Below, one piece after another: positions 17,455-26,359 of a DNA stretch of 34,994 nucleotides. The notes beneath the pieces were generated by a model that ran no database searches, had not been told where the DNA came from, and saw only the letters and a program-made list of their open reading frames with translations. Positions within the stretch are counted from its first letter, which is position 1. Each line of letters opens with the position of its first letter. The DNA comes from CAYWMP01 sp964459445 (lineage in GTDB: Bacteria; Desulfobacterota; DSM-4660; Desulfatiglandales; HGW-15). The position numbers were made by a program, and so were the translations under genes. The DNA lies in assembly GCA_964459445.1 (NCBI GenBank), contig CAYWMP010000044.1, positions 1-34,994 on the forward strand. The letters run 5' to 3'.

Positions 17455-19362
17455 TTAGGCTAAAGAAGCGGCCACCAGGCCTATGATATCAAAAACTCTT
17501 GGTGGCTTTGTCACCCCTAAAGACTTGATACCGTCATCGAGCATCGTCAGGCAGTAAGGACAGGCCGTCCCAACACTGTCCACACCGGCTTCTACAACCT
17601 CTTCGGAACGGATCTGATTGATGTGTCGCCCCAGCTGCTCATGCAGCCACATCCTGCCTCCACCACCGCCGCAGCAAAAACCGGATTCCCGATTTCGCCT
17701 AAGCTCTATGAGTTCCGCACCAGGTAAAGCCCTGATGATTTCTCTCAAGGGCTCGTAGACCTGATTGGCGCGGCCCAGATAGCACGGATCATGAATCGCT
17801 ACCTTCTCTGCTACAGGATATTTCAGATTAATCCGATTTTGCTGTATTAAATTCATAACCCATTCAGCCGCATGCCACACCTCAAGGCTTGGCCTCGAAT
17901 CGGATCGGAGGCCAGGGTACTCATTCTTCAGGGTATTGAAACAATGGGGACAGAGGGCTACAATCTTACGAACATGATATCTTTGGAAACAACCGATATT
18001 CTTCCGGGCAAGATCAAAAAAAAGGGACTCCTCGCCCAGCCTCCTGGCCGGATCCCCGCAACACAGTTCTTCCTTGCCCAATACAGCAAATTGAACCCCA
18101 CCGGCCTGGAGGATCTCAACCATCGCCCGGGCTACCTCCTGATATCCGGGGTGAAAGGCCCCCGAGCATCCCACCCACAATAGGATTTCCGGATTCACGC
18201 TCCTATCAGAGATCAGAGGCGCCTCCCGGTTAAACGCCCAATCTGCACGATGGGCTATCCCCTTGCCCTGAACATCCCCATAAAGCTCCAGGTTTCGCAT
18301 CATGGGCCTGGCCTCTTTCGGAAGCATCCCCCGGCCCATGACCTGATACCGCCGCATATCTATGATCTTGTCCGCAGGTTCAATAAAAACCGGACAGTGC
18401 TCCCCGCAGGCCATGCAGGTGGTGCAAGCCCAGATCTCGTCTGCAGTGATATCCCTCTCGATATAGGGCAATGATGGATCATCCCTGGTTGAACTGCGCC
18501 GGCTCATCCCTTCCATTTGTTCGAGGATGTTGCGCATGACTTTCCTCGGAAAGAGCGGTTTCCCGGAAAGCGAGGCCGGGCAGTGCTCGTCGCACCGACC
18601 ACAGGCCACACAGGCCTCCGCCTCCAGCAACTGCTTCCAAGAAAGATCCACAACCTTTGATGCGCCTAAAGGGCCTCCCTCGAAGGAGACATGCCTGATC
18701 TCACCTCGTTTATTGGGCTTCCTGTAGTACACATTCAAGGAGGCGGCCACGAGGTGTCGCATAAAGGTAAAGGGCAGGGTAGCAATAAAGAGTAGAACCG
18801 CAAAAAAGTGAAACCGGATCATCAGTTGCATCAAGCGTGGGGATTCCGGCAAGAAAAGTGAAAAGAGCCATCCCGCTGGCGAGGAACCGGCAAATGCAGG
18901 CTGGATGATACTCAGACGGGCGCCTTCGGCCATAAAACCGGTCAGAAGAATGATCACTAGAAGGAATATGGGCAGCAGTGTTCTCTTTGGTTCATCAGGA
19001 CCTGTGTTCCTCATTCGCCTCGCCAGAAAGAAAAGGCTTCCTGCCAGCATGGCGATTCCCAGCAGGTCTGTCATCAGAGAAAAAACCCGGGACGGTATCT
19101 CGGGCATCGCAAAATCAAATTGGGCCAGAACGATCACGACAAACGGCACGATAATGCCCCAGAACAGCATGATATGCGCCCTTCCTGATGGCGTATTCTT
19201 AAGGATTTTCCGGTGTCCCAAAAGATACCTGAAGAGCCCGAGCGGGTCTCCGGGACGCTCTTCCGCTCGTCCCGCCCGCCACCATGACCAGCGTCTCTTA
19301 AATCCCGCCAGCATGACTAGGATCGCAATAGCGATGAGCAGGACATCACAAGCAGTCAACAA
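17455..19362 (-). CDS. Membrane FeS oxidoreductase, ETF:menaquinone oxidoreductase (EMO)-like
   Basis: 635 residues from a TTG at 19362 with an AGGAGA site seven bases upstream. Residues 1-210 hold about five or six membrane helices resembling a NarI-type cytochrome b domain, with histidines such as His50, His63, His185 and His203 as possible haem ligands. Two [4Fe-4S] motifs follow (CVACGRCDEHCP at 251-262 and CTTCMACGEHCP at 313-324). Two HdrD-like CCG domains come next (ELCCGDP, CPHC; DPCYLG, FCCGGGGG, CPYC). This is the architecture of EMO-type proteins that link ETF to menaquinone in Geobacter and syntrophs. It lies between the cytochrome gene (three-base gap) and ETF beta, which supports an ETF partner. 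Confidence 0.88.
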   Translation of the reverse strand: MLTACDVLLIAIAILVMLAGFKRRWSWWRAGRAEERPGDPLGLFRYLLGHRKILKNTPSGRAHIMLFWGIIVPFVVIVLAQFDFAMPEIPSRVFSLMTDLLGIAMLAGSLFFLARRMRNTGPDEPKRTLLPIFLLVIILLTGFMAEGARLSIIQPAFAGSSPAGWLFSLFLPESPRLMQLMIRFHFFAVLLFIATLPFTFMRHLVAASLNVYYRKPNKRGEIRHVSFEGGPLGASKVVDLSWKQLLEAEACVACGRCDEHCPASLSGKPLFPRKVMRNILEQMEGMSRRSSTRDDPSLPYIERDITADEIWACTTCMACGEHCPVFIEPADKIIDMRRYQVMGRGMLPKEARPMMRNLELYGDVQGKGIAHRADWAFNREAPLISDRSVNPEILLWVGCSGAFHPGYQEVARAMVEILQAGGVQFAVLGKEELCCGDPARRLGEESLFFDLARKNIGCFQRYHVRKIVALCPHCFNTLKNEYPGLRSDSRPSLEVWHAAEWVMNLIQQNRINLKYPVAEKVAIHDPCYLGRANQVYEPLREIIRALPGAELIELRRNRESGFCCGGGGGRMWLHEQLGRHINQIRSEEVVEAGVDSVGTACPYCLTMLDDGIKSLGVTKPPRVFDIIGLVAASLA

Positions 19363-19365
19363 GGC

Positions 19366-20139
19366 TTATCTCCTGGTCCCTTGCCTTTTGCCGGCAAATT
19401 TGCGGATATAGTACCGGAAGCCACCCCAAATCAGGCATACAATCCCTACCTGATAGATTACTGCAGCGCCAAAGGTGGATGGTTGTTTCTTATAGTCGGC
19501 CTTCGGATGGATGTATCCCAGTAAACCGGCCCGTCCCTTTTTGGGCAGATGGCATATGTAGCAATCTTGTTCATTGAGCTGGCCTTCCTCGCCGTGAGCG
19601 GCCATTCCCTGGTGACAACCGATGCAATTGGATCTTTCATGGCGCTGGCTAAAATCCTGCTTGCTGTGTGAGGCGATCTGGAGAGATGGGAACCAGGACA
19701 AATAGTCCCTTTCTCCGCACTGAAGCGCGTGACAAATCCTGCATGTCTCATCGAGTTGTTGAGGATGAACCGAAGAAGACGGGTCGTCTTGTTCAAGGAT
19801 CGCATGGCGGGTATGGCAGGCGTGGCATTCGGGGCGATTCTCACTTCCTGTATATAGGCCATGGCGATTTTCCTTGTCGTGACACTCACCGCAATCCACG
19901 GCTCCGAACCCTTTCTTGCTTGCGTGGACTTCATCCTCCACCGCCCAGTGGCACTCCTGGCAGCTTATTCCCTCACGACCGTGAATGGACGCCTGAAAGG
20001 CCTCAATCGAGAGATGGAGCGCACTATCTCTGCTCCCCTCCTGGTGGCATCTCACGCAATCTTCTTGGGTGTACGCCCTGGCCTTATGACCCATAGGGCA
20101 CAGGAGAAATACCAGGCAGATTAAGAAAATCTTCCTCAT
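19366..20139 (-). CDS. Heptahaem c-type cytochrome with signal peptide and C-terminal membrane anchor
   Basis: 257 residues from ATG 20139, six bases after GAGG; an in-frame ATG at 20157 overlaps etfA and would add six residues. The signal peptide is MRKIFLICLVFLL with a likely cleavage after ARA (about residue 22). Seven CxxCH haem motifs start at residues 28, 60, 83, 105, 133, 172 and 193. A single hydrophobic segment (about 222-242) near the C-terminus, followed by a basic tail, would anchor it in the inner membrane with the haems in the periplasm. It is three bases upstream of the EMO-like gene, so it may take electrons from that protein or the quinone pool. I could not assign a named cytochrome family. 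Confidence 0.88.
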   Translation of the reverse strand: MRKIFLICLVFLLCPMGHKARAYTQEDCVRCHQEGSRDSALHLSIEAFQASIHGREGISCQECHWAVEDEVHASKKGFGAVDCGECHDKENRHGLYTGSENRPECHACHTRHAILEQDDPSSSVHPQQLDETCRICHALQCGERDYLSWFPSLQIASHSKQDFSQRHERSNCIGCHQGMAAHGEEGQLNEQDCYICHLPKKGRAGLLGYIHPKADYKKQPSTFGAAVIYQVGIVCLIWGGFRYYIRKFAGKRQGTRR

Positions 20140-20146
20140 GGAAGCC

Positions 20147-21154
20147 TCAAGTTTCATGGGTCTCCCTGATGCGCTCTATCAACACAGGCAGGATCTCCTG
20201 CACATCACCGATCACACCAAGGTCGGCAAACTGAAATATCCTCGCACGGGGATCCATATTGATGGCGATGACCCGGCGAGACTTCTCAATGCCCGCCGTG
20301 TATTCGTTGGCTCCGGAAATCCCGCAGTTGACCAACAGCCGCGGAGAAATCGTCTTCCCTGTCTGGCCAATCTGGCGCTCATATGGCAGGATCTCCCAGT
20401 CAATCACCGGCCGTGTGCCGCCGACCGACCCCCCAAGAACCTTGGCCAATTCATGGACAGTATCAAAAGACTCGCCCTTGCCCATCCCACGACCCCCGGC
20501 AACAACAATATCGGCTTCCTCTAGACCCAAGTCCTCGGGAGCGGCTTCAATCACCTTTACAACCCTGGTCTTTAGATCATTCAACGGTTCATCCATGGGC
20601 TCTGTCGAGATTTCTGCCTTCGCCCTGGTCCCGACTTCGGCCGCACTTAGCACAGCCGGCAAAAAACAGATGATGGGCGGACCCTGGCCTGCAATGCTGA
20701 GCTTTTCGAATAGATGCCCATTGGCTACCGGACGGATTGCTGAGGCCTTCCCCTCTTCATCGATCTTGAGGTCCATGGCCCGGGTGACAAGGCCGGTTTC
20801 CAAGCAGGCTGCTAGCCTGGGTGCAAGGTCAGCGGTTTCCGAACCCTGGACCATCAGAATAAAGGATGGTTCATATTTTTTGATCAACTTGAACAACACT
20901 CTGGAGAATAGTTCGCCCTGATAACGGCTCAGGGACTCATCCTCGACATATAGGATTTTGTCCGTCCCGCAGGCGCCCAGCGGTTCCAGTTCGGCCTTCA
21001 ACCCATAACCCAAAGCCACTCCTGTGACGGTCCCTCCGCCTCCGAGCTCGGAGGCAAGCCGCCGCGCTTCAGCAACCAGGCCGAAGGTTTCATCATCGAG
21101 AATCCCTTCTCTGGGCTGGACCAAGACCCAGATATCGTTCGTTCTCTTGTTCAC
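20147..21154 (-). CDS. etfA: Electron transfer flavoprotein alpha subunit, mycofactocin-associated
   Basis: 335 residues from a GTG at 21154 that overlaps the stop of the upstream gene (GTGA). The C-terminal FAD domain is clear: AGGRGMGKGESF (219-230), TRPVIDW (247-253) with Arg248, QIGQTGKTISP (261-271), GISGA (278-282), and INMDPRARIFQFADLGVIGD. The usual GISGAIQHLAG is here GISGANEYTAG, so the flavin-contacting His is Tyr285 and the preceding Gln is Glu284. That could change the flavin potential. It is co-operonic with two flavoproteins upstream and the cytochrome downstream. Confidence 0.9.
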   Translation of the reverse strand: MNKRTNDIWVLVQPREGILDDETFGLVAEARRLASELGGGGTVTGVALGYGLKAELEPLGACGTDKILYVEDESLSRYQGELFSRVLFKLIKKYEPSFILMVQGSETADLAPRLAACLETGLVTRAMDLKIDEEGKASAIRPVANGHLFEKLSIAGQGPPIICFLPAVLSAAEVGTRAKAEISTEPMDEPLNDLKTRVVKVIEAAPEDLGLEEADIVVAGGRGMGKGESFDTVHELAKVLGGSVGGTRPVIDWEILPYERQIGQTGKTISPRLLVNCGISGANEYTAGIEKSRRVIAINMDPRARIFQFADLGVIGDVQEILPVLIERIRETHET

Positions 21155-23109
21155 AAAAGTCTTCCCACCCGATGCCCTTCAACAATCGCCATATCCGTTT
21201 TCCTGGGCGCCACGCAGTCCCCGATGCGGTACAGTTCATTCACTTTTCCTTTCAAGGCAAAGTAGAGATCGTCCCGGGAATCACCGCCCGCAGCCAGAAC
21301 GACTGTATCATAGTCCTCAAAATCGACCATCTCATTGGAGTAAACATTGAGGCCTTTGACTGTTGTCCCCTGAATCTCAAGCACCGCGATGTCAGGGGTA
21401 AAGGTAACGCCCTTTCTCGCTAACCGCTGCCTTGTTAGGTAGAGATCTTGAAGAGGACCGAGTTGACCTCCTGCAAATAGCGCAGGAGTCAGGATATGAA
21501 CGGTTTTGCCCTGATCTGCCAAAAACTCGGCCGTACCGGTGCCCTGGTGGTGGCCTTCGAGGTCGATAAGCAAGACCCTCCGGCCACACTTAAGCTCCCG
21601 ATTCAGGACCTGCTGGGCATTGACCACCTGTGGGTAGGAATACGCCCCGGGAAAAGGCTTTTCCTTGGGCCGCGAACCCGTCGCGACCACCACGGCATCC
21701 GGGCGTTCTGCCAGCACCATCCCTTCATCCGCCTCCACACCCAGCCTGATCTCGATATCCAGTTTGCTCATTTGGGCTGCTAACCATCGTGTCACGCCCG
21801 TTATTTCCTGCCGGCCGGCGGCCTTCCCCGCAATGAGGTTCTGTCCCCCCACGTCGTCATTTCTCTCAAAGACGATGACCCGGTGCTTCCTTAAAGTCGC
21901 GACCCGCGCCGCCTCAAGCCCGGCAGGACCCGCCCCCACTACTACCACCTTCTTAGGTCTCTCACAGGGTCTCATGGTATCAACGCCAAGCGTCTCCTCC
22001 TCGCCCACCGCTGGATTGTGGATACAACCGAGCCGATAACCAAGCCCCATCCTCCCAATGCATCCCTGATTGCAAGCAATGCAGTGGCGAATGTCTTCGA
22101 AACTCCCCTCACGGGCCTTGTTGGGCAGCTCCGGGTCACAAATAAGGGCGCGTACCATACCGATCATGTCCCCATGTCCATCCTCCAGAACCTTTTCGGC
22201 AAGGTGGGGATCATTAATACGATTGGTGCAAAAGACCGGAAGATTGATCACCGACCGGATGCCGGCCGCCAGCGGAACGGTATATCCCAAAGGCGTATGC
22301 ATGGAGCCTTCCACCAGATAGAGATTATGAAAGGTGCCTAGGCTTAAGTCCATAAAATCCAATTGACCGGCGGCCTCCAGACGGACTGCGATTTTCTTGG
22401 CGTCCTCGAGGGTCAACCCGCCTTTTGGATGCATCTCATCGGCATTCAACCGAACGCCCAGGGCAAAATCGGGGCCAGTCGTTTTTCGGACCGCATCAAT
22501 AACCTCCAGGCAAAAACGCAACCGATTATCAAAAGTTCCCCCGTATTCGTCTTTCCGGAGATTTGTGGCGGGGGAGAGGAACTGCCTGATGAGAGAGCTA
22601 TGACCCAGTTGTAGCTCAATGCCATCAAAGCCGCCCTCCAGGGCATAGGTGGCACTTCGTAAGAAGTATTCGACACACTCTTTTATGTCTTCAATCTCCA
22701 TCTCCTTGGAGGTTTCCCTAAAGATGGGGTCCTTTCCTGCAGAGGGACCCCACACCGGCAGCCTGGATATCTTTCCATCCGCTTGCGTCCCATTGTGATT
22801 CAACTGAGCGAATATCTTGGTATCGTATTCGTGAATCCTCCGGGTCAGCCTTTGAAAGCCTGGTATCACCTCCGGCTCAAAGGCATCCACCAGTTTGTCG
22901 TAGGCATGATCCGTCGGATGAACCGTCAATTCCTCGGTGGTGATCAGTCCACAGCCTCCCTTCGCCCTCTCCCGATAGTAATAGACGTGACGATCGCTTA
23001 TCTTCTGATCTTCACCAAAATTGGTCATGTGAGCCGCAAAGTGAATCCGGTTTGGTACCACCACGGAACCGATCTTTAACGGAGAAAAAAGGTATTTGAA
23101 CTCACTCAC
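21151..23109 (-). CDS. Mycofactocin-system FadH/OYE-family oxidoreductase, first paralogue
   Basis: 652 residues from a GTG at 23109, overlapping the previous gene's TGA (GTGA). Layout follows 2,4-dienoyl-CoA reductase: an FMN TIM barrel (about 1-335) beginning LFSPLKIG, four cluster cysteines at 343, 346, 350 and 362 (CIACNQGC...GC), then FAD and NAD(P) domains (VVVVGAGPAGLEAARVA; second Rossmann fold around 500-540). Two OYE/FadH families are known next to mycofactocin genes in actinobacteria, Pelotomaculum and Geobacter uraniireducens, with no established function; this pair matches that pattern, though I cannot say which paralogue is type 1 or 2. It probably moves electrons between NAD(P)H, mycofactocin or a substrate, and ETF. 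Confidence 0.88.
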   Translation of the reverse strand: MSEFKYLFSPLKIGSVVVPNRIHFAAHMTNFGEDQKISDRHVYYYRERAKGGCGLITTEELTVHPTDHAYDKLVDAFEPEVIPGFQRLTRRIHEYDTKIFAQLNHNGTQADGKISRLPVWGPSAGKDPIFRETSKEMEIEDIKECVEYFLRSATYALEGGFDGIELQLGHSSLIRQFLSPATNLRKDEYGGTFDNRLRFCLEVIDAVRKTTGPDFALGVRLNADEMHPKGGLTLEDAKKIAVRLEAAGQLDFMDLSLGTFHNLYLVEGSMHTPLGYTVPLAAGIRSVINLPVFCTNRINDPHLAEKVLEDGHGDMIGMVRALICDPELPNKAREGSFEDIRHCIACNQGCIGRMGLGYRLGCIHNPAVGEEETLGVDTMRPCERPKKVVVVGAGPAGLEAARVATLRKHRVIVFERNDDVGGQNLIAGKAAGRQEITGVTRWLAAQMSKLDIEIRLGVEADEGMVLAERPDAVVVATGSRPKEKPFPGAYSYPQVVNAQQVLNRELKCGRRVLLIDLEGHHQGTGTAEFLADQGKTVHILTPALFAGGQLGPLQDLYLTRQRLARKGVTFTPDIAVLEIQGTTVKGLNVYSNEMVDFEDYDTVVLAAGGDSRDDLYFALKGKVNELYRIGDCVAPRKTDMAIVEGHRVGRLL

Positions 23110-25055
23110 AGGATCTCGCCCACCCTTCTTCCCTCAAGAATAGCCATATCAATGCCCCTGGGGGCAACACAATCCCCTGCTCGATAGATATCTTTCACCC
23201 GCCCTTTCAATTGCCGGTAAAGGTCATCATCGGCCGTATTCCCCATATCAAGCACAATAGTATCATAGCCTTGAATGAGGATCGGCTCGTTTGTATAGAT
23301 ATCTCGGGCCTTCACCCTATTCTCGTCAATTTCAACTATGACCACATCGGCAGTAAAGGTGACTCCCTTTTGGAGCAGCCGTTGCCGGGTCAAGTAAAGA
23401 TCTCCAACGGGAGCCAGCTCGATGCCGATAAATAGATCGCTGGTCACCATGTCCACCTTCTTGCCCTGATCGGCAAGCAGCTCGACGGTTGCCGCGGCAT
23501 GATGACCACCATTTTCATCGATAAATAGGATCCTTTCACCTACAGGAAATTGTCCCCCTAAGACTTCCCACACATTGAGCACCGAGGGAGGACCGTACTT
23601 CCCGGGAACCGGTTTTATTTTGGGTCTTGAGCCCGTGGCCGCAATCACGGCATCAGGCTGTTTCTCCAGAACCATTTCCGTGGTAACCTCAACCCCGGTG
23701 ACTAAGGGAACCTGAAGGTTCTCCAACATATGACTCAAGTAACGAATAATCTCTCCCATTCCCCGCCGACCGGGCCGTTTCTTGATTAGATTGATCTGGC
23801 CGCCAAGCTCTTTCCCTTTCTCATAAACGGTCACCTCATGACCCCTCTCTCGCGCTACCCGGCCGGCTTCCAATCCTGCTGGGCCACCCCCCACGACCAT
23901 GACTCGCTTTTTCACAGCAGCGGCACTATAGATCTCCCCTCCCGAAAGCGACTCATACCCCACCATTGGATTCTGAATACAACTTAAGGTCTTGTTTTGG
24001 TTAATGCGTCCAATACATCCCTTATTGCTTCTCACACAATACCTGATGTCTTTGGGTCTGCCGTCTCGTGCCTTCTTAGAAAAATCCGGATCACTGATTA
24101 AGGGGCGTACAAAGCCTATCACGTCGGCTCGACCCTTTGCCAGGATGTCATCAGCCATTTGCGGGGAATGGATCTGATAGCTAATAATGACCGGAAGATT
24201 TGTCGCTGCTTTTATCTGCTCAGCAAGCTCGACCGTAAATCCAAGCGGAGTATGCATGGAAGCCAAAATCAAATGAAGATTATAGTATGTACCAATGGTG
24301 ACATTGACGAAATCAACCTTCCCAGCACTCTCGAATCTTTGCGCAAATTGCCGCGATTCATCAATGGTGATTCCGCCCCAAAATTTTTCATCCACACATA
24401 ACCGGATACCCACCGTCAGGTCCTCCCCCACAGCTCTTCGTATCTCATCAATGACCTCAAGCGGGAGGCGCATTCGATTTTCCAGGCTGCCCCCGTATTC
24501 GTCCTGCCGGTGGTTGCTTATAGGTGAAAGAAACTGCCTGAGAAGGGATTCGGGGCCCATATCGATTTCCAGACCGTCAAACCCCCCTTTTTGTGCCAGT
24601 TCTGCGGCACGGCCAAAGGCCGAAGCGACCTCCTCTATATCCTCACGTTCCATGGCCTTGCATGTCTCACCGAAGACAATATCGGAGGTGACGGACGGTC
24701 CCAAGACCTCGCGCCGCGTTATGGCTCCACTGCTCTGAAACCCATGGTGATTGAGCTGCGCAAAAATGGCCGTGTCAGTTTCATGGATTGCCTCCGTCAA
24801 TCTCTGATAGTCACCCACGACACCGGGAAGAAAGGCATCAATCATGGACTCCCACGGGCGGTCATGGGGGTGAATGCAAAGTTCACCCAGGATGATCAGG
24901 CCGCACCCACCCCTGGCCCTTCGCAGGTAGTACGCCGTATGACGTTCGTTGATGCGACCTTTCTTGGTGAAATTGGTCCGGTGCGCCAGAAAACAGATAC
25001 GGTTGGGGAGGGTAACGCCTCGCAAAACAAGGGGTGAGAAAAGATGATCAAACAT
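23106..25055 (-). CDS. Mycofactocin-system FadH/OYE-family oxidoreductase, second paralogue with altered cluster motif
   Basis: 649 residues, same domain order as its downstream paralogue: FMN barrel starting LFSPLVLRG, cluster region, FAD domain (VMVVGGGPAGLEAGRVA) and NAD(P) domain. The cluster motif differs: CVRSNKGC...SC has Cys340, Ser343, Cys347 and Cys359, so the second of four ligands is serine (codon AGC at 24029-24027). The paralogue has cysteine there. It starts 12 bases after the mftC stop with a weak ribosome binding site, suggesting translational coupling. The two proteins may form a heteromer or work on different substrates. Confidence 0.88.
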   Translation of the reverse strand: MFDHLFSPLVLRGVTLPNRICFLAHRTNFTKKGRINERHTAYYLRRARGGCGLIILGELCIHPHDRPWESMIDAFLPGVVGDYQRLTEAIHETDTAIFAQLNHHGFQSSGAITRREVLGPSVTSDIVFGETCKAMEREDIEEVASAFGRAAELAQKGGFDGLEIDMGPESLLRQFLSPISNHRQDEYGGSLENRMRLPLEVIDEIRRAVGEDLTVGIRLCVDEKFWGGITIDESRQFAQRFESAGKVDFVNVTIGTYYNLHLILASMHTPLGFTVELAEQIKAATNLPVIISYQIHSPQMADDILAKGRADVIGFVRPLISDPDFSKKARDGRPKDIRYCVRSNKGCIGRINQNKTLSCIQNPMVGYESLSGGEIYSAAAVKKRVMVVGGGPAGLEAGRVARERGHEVTVYEKGKELGGQINLIKKRPGRRGMGEIIRYLSHMLENLQVPLVTGVEVTTEMVLEKQPDAVIAATGSRPKIKPVPGKYGPPSVLNVWEVLGGQFPVGERILFIDENGGHHAAATVELLADQGKKVDMVTSDLFIGIELAPVGDLYLTRQRLLQKGVTFTADVVIVEIDENRVKARDIYTNEPILIQGYDTIVLDMGNTADDDLYRQLKGRVKDIYRAGDCVAPRGIDMAILEGRRVGEIL

Positions 25056-25067
25056 GGTATTTTTGGG

Positions 25068-26093
25068 TCAAGCAGCCGTTTTCACGCTTTGTTTCAGATT
25101 CATCAAGCATTCCGGATCGGACATGGAGATATCATGGTAGGCGTGGTAGGCCATGGCCGGGCATCCCCCGTGACAGGTATCAAATCGGAAGCACGACTCA
25201 CAGGAATGGACTGCGAGTTGCCGGAAGCTTTGGAAGATCGGGGAATTGAGCCAAACGTGCTCCAGGGTTGAGGTTCCAATGTTTCCGGCCAAGAACTCCA
25301 TTTCTTGGAGAAACGCACACGGAAAAATATTCCCATTTGGTGAGAGGCAACAGGTCATCTTTGCGGCCCCGCACATGTCGAGGCCCATAGGCCTGCGACG
25401 CTCCGACGTCAGGCTAAAAAAGGAATCCCCGGTGAGCACCTGGTTCTCCGCCTCAAGCCAGTGGGCAAAGGCTTCCAGCTGCTCCGGGCTTGGGGCCATT
25501 TCTTGCCAGACTCCCTTGCCCCTGCCGGAGGGTCGGAATCGGCTCACCCTCAGCGAAGCGCCATAATCTGACGCAAGGGCCTTTAGGGGATCAAGCTGTT
25601 CAAAACTCTGGCGGGTAAGGACCGTGTTGATGCTGAATTCAAGACCATGCCGGAAAAGTTCTTCAAAGGCCTGCAATACCCTTCGGTAGGTGCCTTTCCC
25701 CCTGATGCCGTCATTGGTCTCCTCGTCCACCCCATCCAGACTCACCTGGAGGAAAAGCCCGTCCATGTCTGCCAATTGCCGGCAGATCTCTCTATGGAGC
25801 ATAGTACCGTTGGTACTCACGCAGGTCACGATTTCCTTTGACTGTGCGTATTCCAGCAGCTGGAAAAAGTCGGACCTCATAAATGGTTCCCCACCACCTA
25901 CATTGATCTGGAACACCTGGAGCTTGGCGAGCTCGTCTATCACAGCTAGGCATTCAGAGGTGGACAGTTCGTTCGGCATGGGAGTGCCTCCCGAAGACAA
26001 ACAGTGTCCGCAGCTCAGATTGCACTTGAGTGTTACTTCCCAGGTAAGATTGACCGGGGCGCTAAGCCCTCGGCGAGCCACTTGTGTGAGCAA
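25068..26093 (-). CDS. mftC: Mycofactocin radical SAM maturase MftC
   Basis: 341 residues from a TTG at 26093, chosen because GGGAGGGATAG lies immediately upstream; it overlaps mftB by 32 bases. MftC decarboxylates and cyclises the C-terminal Val-Tyr of MftA. The radical SAM motif is Cys24-x3-Cys28-x2-Cys31 (CNLSCGHC) with GGGEPF following. A SPASM domain carries auxiliary cluster cysteines (MCGAAKMTCC, IFPCAF, SCESCFRFDTCHGGC, PEC). NLTWEVTLKCNLSC, VSLDGV and LRVSRFRPSGRG match MftC proteins closely. It follows mftA and mftB in the canonical order. Confidence 0.95.
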   Translation of the reverse strand: MLTQVARRGLSAPVNLTWEVTLKCNLSCGHCLSSGGTPMPNELSTSECLAVIDELAKLQVFQINVGGGEPFMRSDFFQLLEYAQSKEIVTCVSTNGTMLHREICRQLADMDGLFLQVSLDGVDEETNDGIRGKGTYRRVLQAFEELFRHGLEFSINTVLTRQSFEQLDPLKALASDYGASLRVSRFRPSGRGKGVWQEMAPSPEQLEAFAHWLEAENQVLTGDSFFSLTSERRRPMGLDMCGAAKMTCCLSPNGNIFPCAFLQEMEFLAGNIGTSTLEHVWLNSPIFQSFRQLAVHSCESCFRFDTCHGGCPAMAYHAYHDISMSDPECLMNLKQSVKTAA

Positions 26094-26340
26094 CTATCCC
26101 TCCCACTGCAAGCCTTTGCAAGGCTTTCTTCAGTGCTTCTAGGACACCTTTAGGAGGAAAGGCGTTGTCTTCCTCCATGAACCATTCTTCCAGGCTCAGG
26201 CCGGAAACAAAATAGTCAGGACGGAGCCAGTGTTCCGAAGGAAGAAAATAGAGTCGAGGCCCTCTCCTTTGGTAAAAAAGGAGGCCGGACTGTTCCTTCC
26301 GTACCTGAACCCCAGGGGTAAGCCGGTGGCATCTCTCCAT
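26062..26340 (-). CDS. mftB: Mycofactocin peptide chaperone MftB (PqqD-like)
   Basis: 92 residues from ATG 26340, preceded by GAGGGAGGAA and 19 bases after the mftA stop. An alternative in-frame ATG at 26382 would overlap mftA by 23 bases and has a poorer ribosome binding site. MftB is a small PqqD-fold recognition protein that delivers the MftA leader to MftC. The segment LTPGVQVRKEQSGLLFYQ and the following LYFLPS match the MftB pattern (VAVRPE..GALLY). The C-terminus overlaps mftC. Confidence 0.88.
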   Translation of the reverse strand: MERCHRLTPGVQVRKEQSGLLFYQRRGPRLYFLPSEHWLRPDYFVSGLSLEEWFMEEDNAFPPKGVLEALKKALQRLAVGGIVAHTSGSPRA

Positions 26341-26359
26341 TTCCTCCCTCTTCTCTGCC

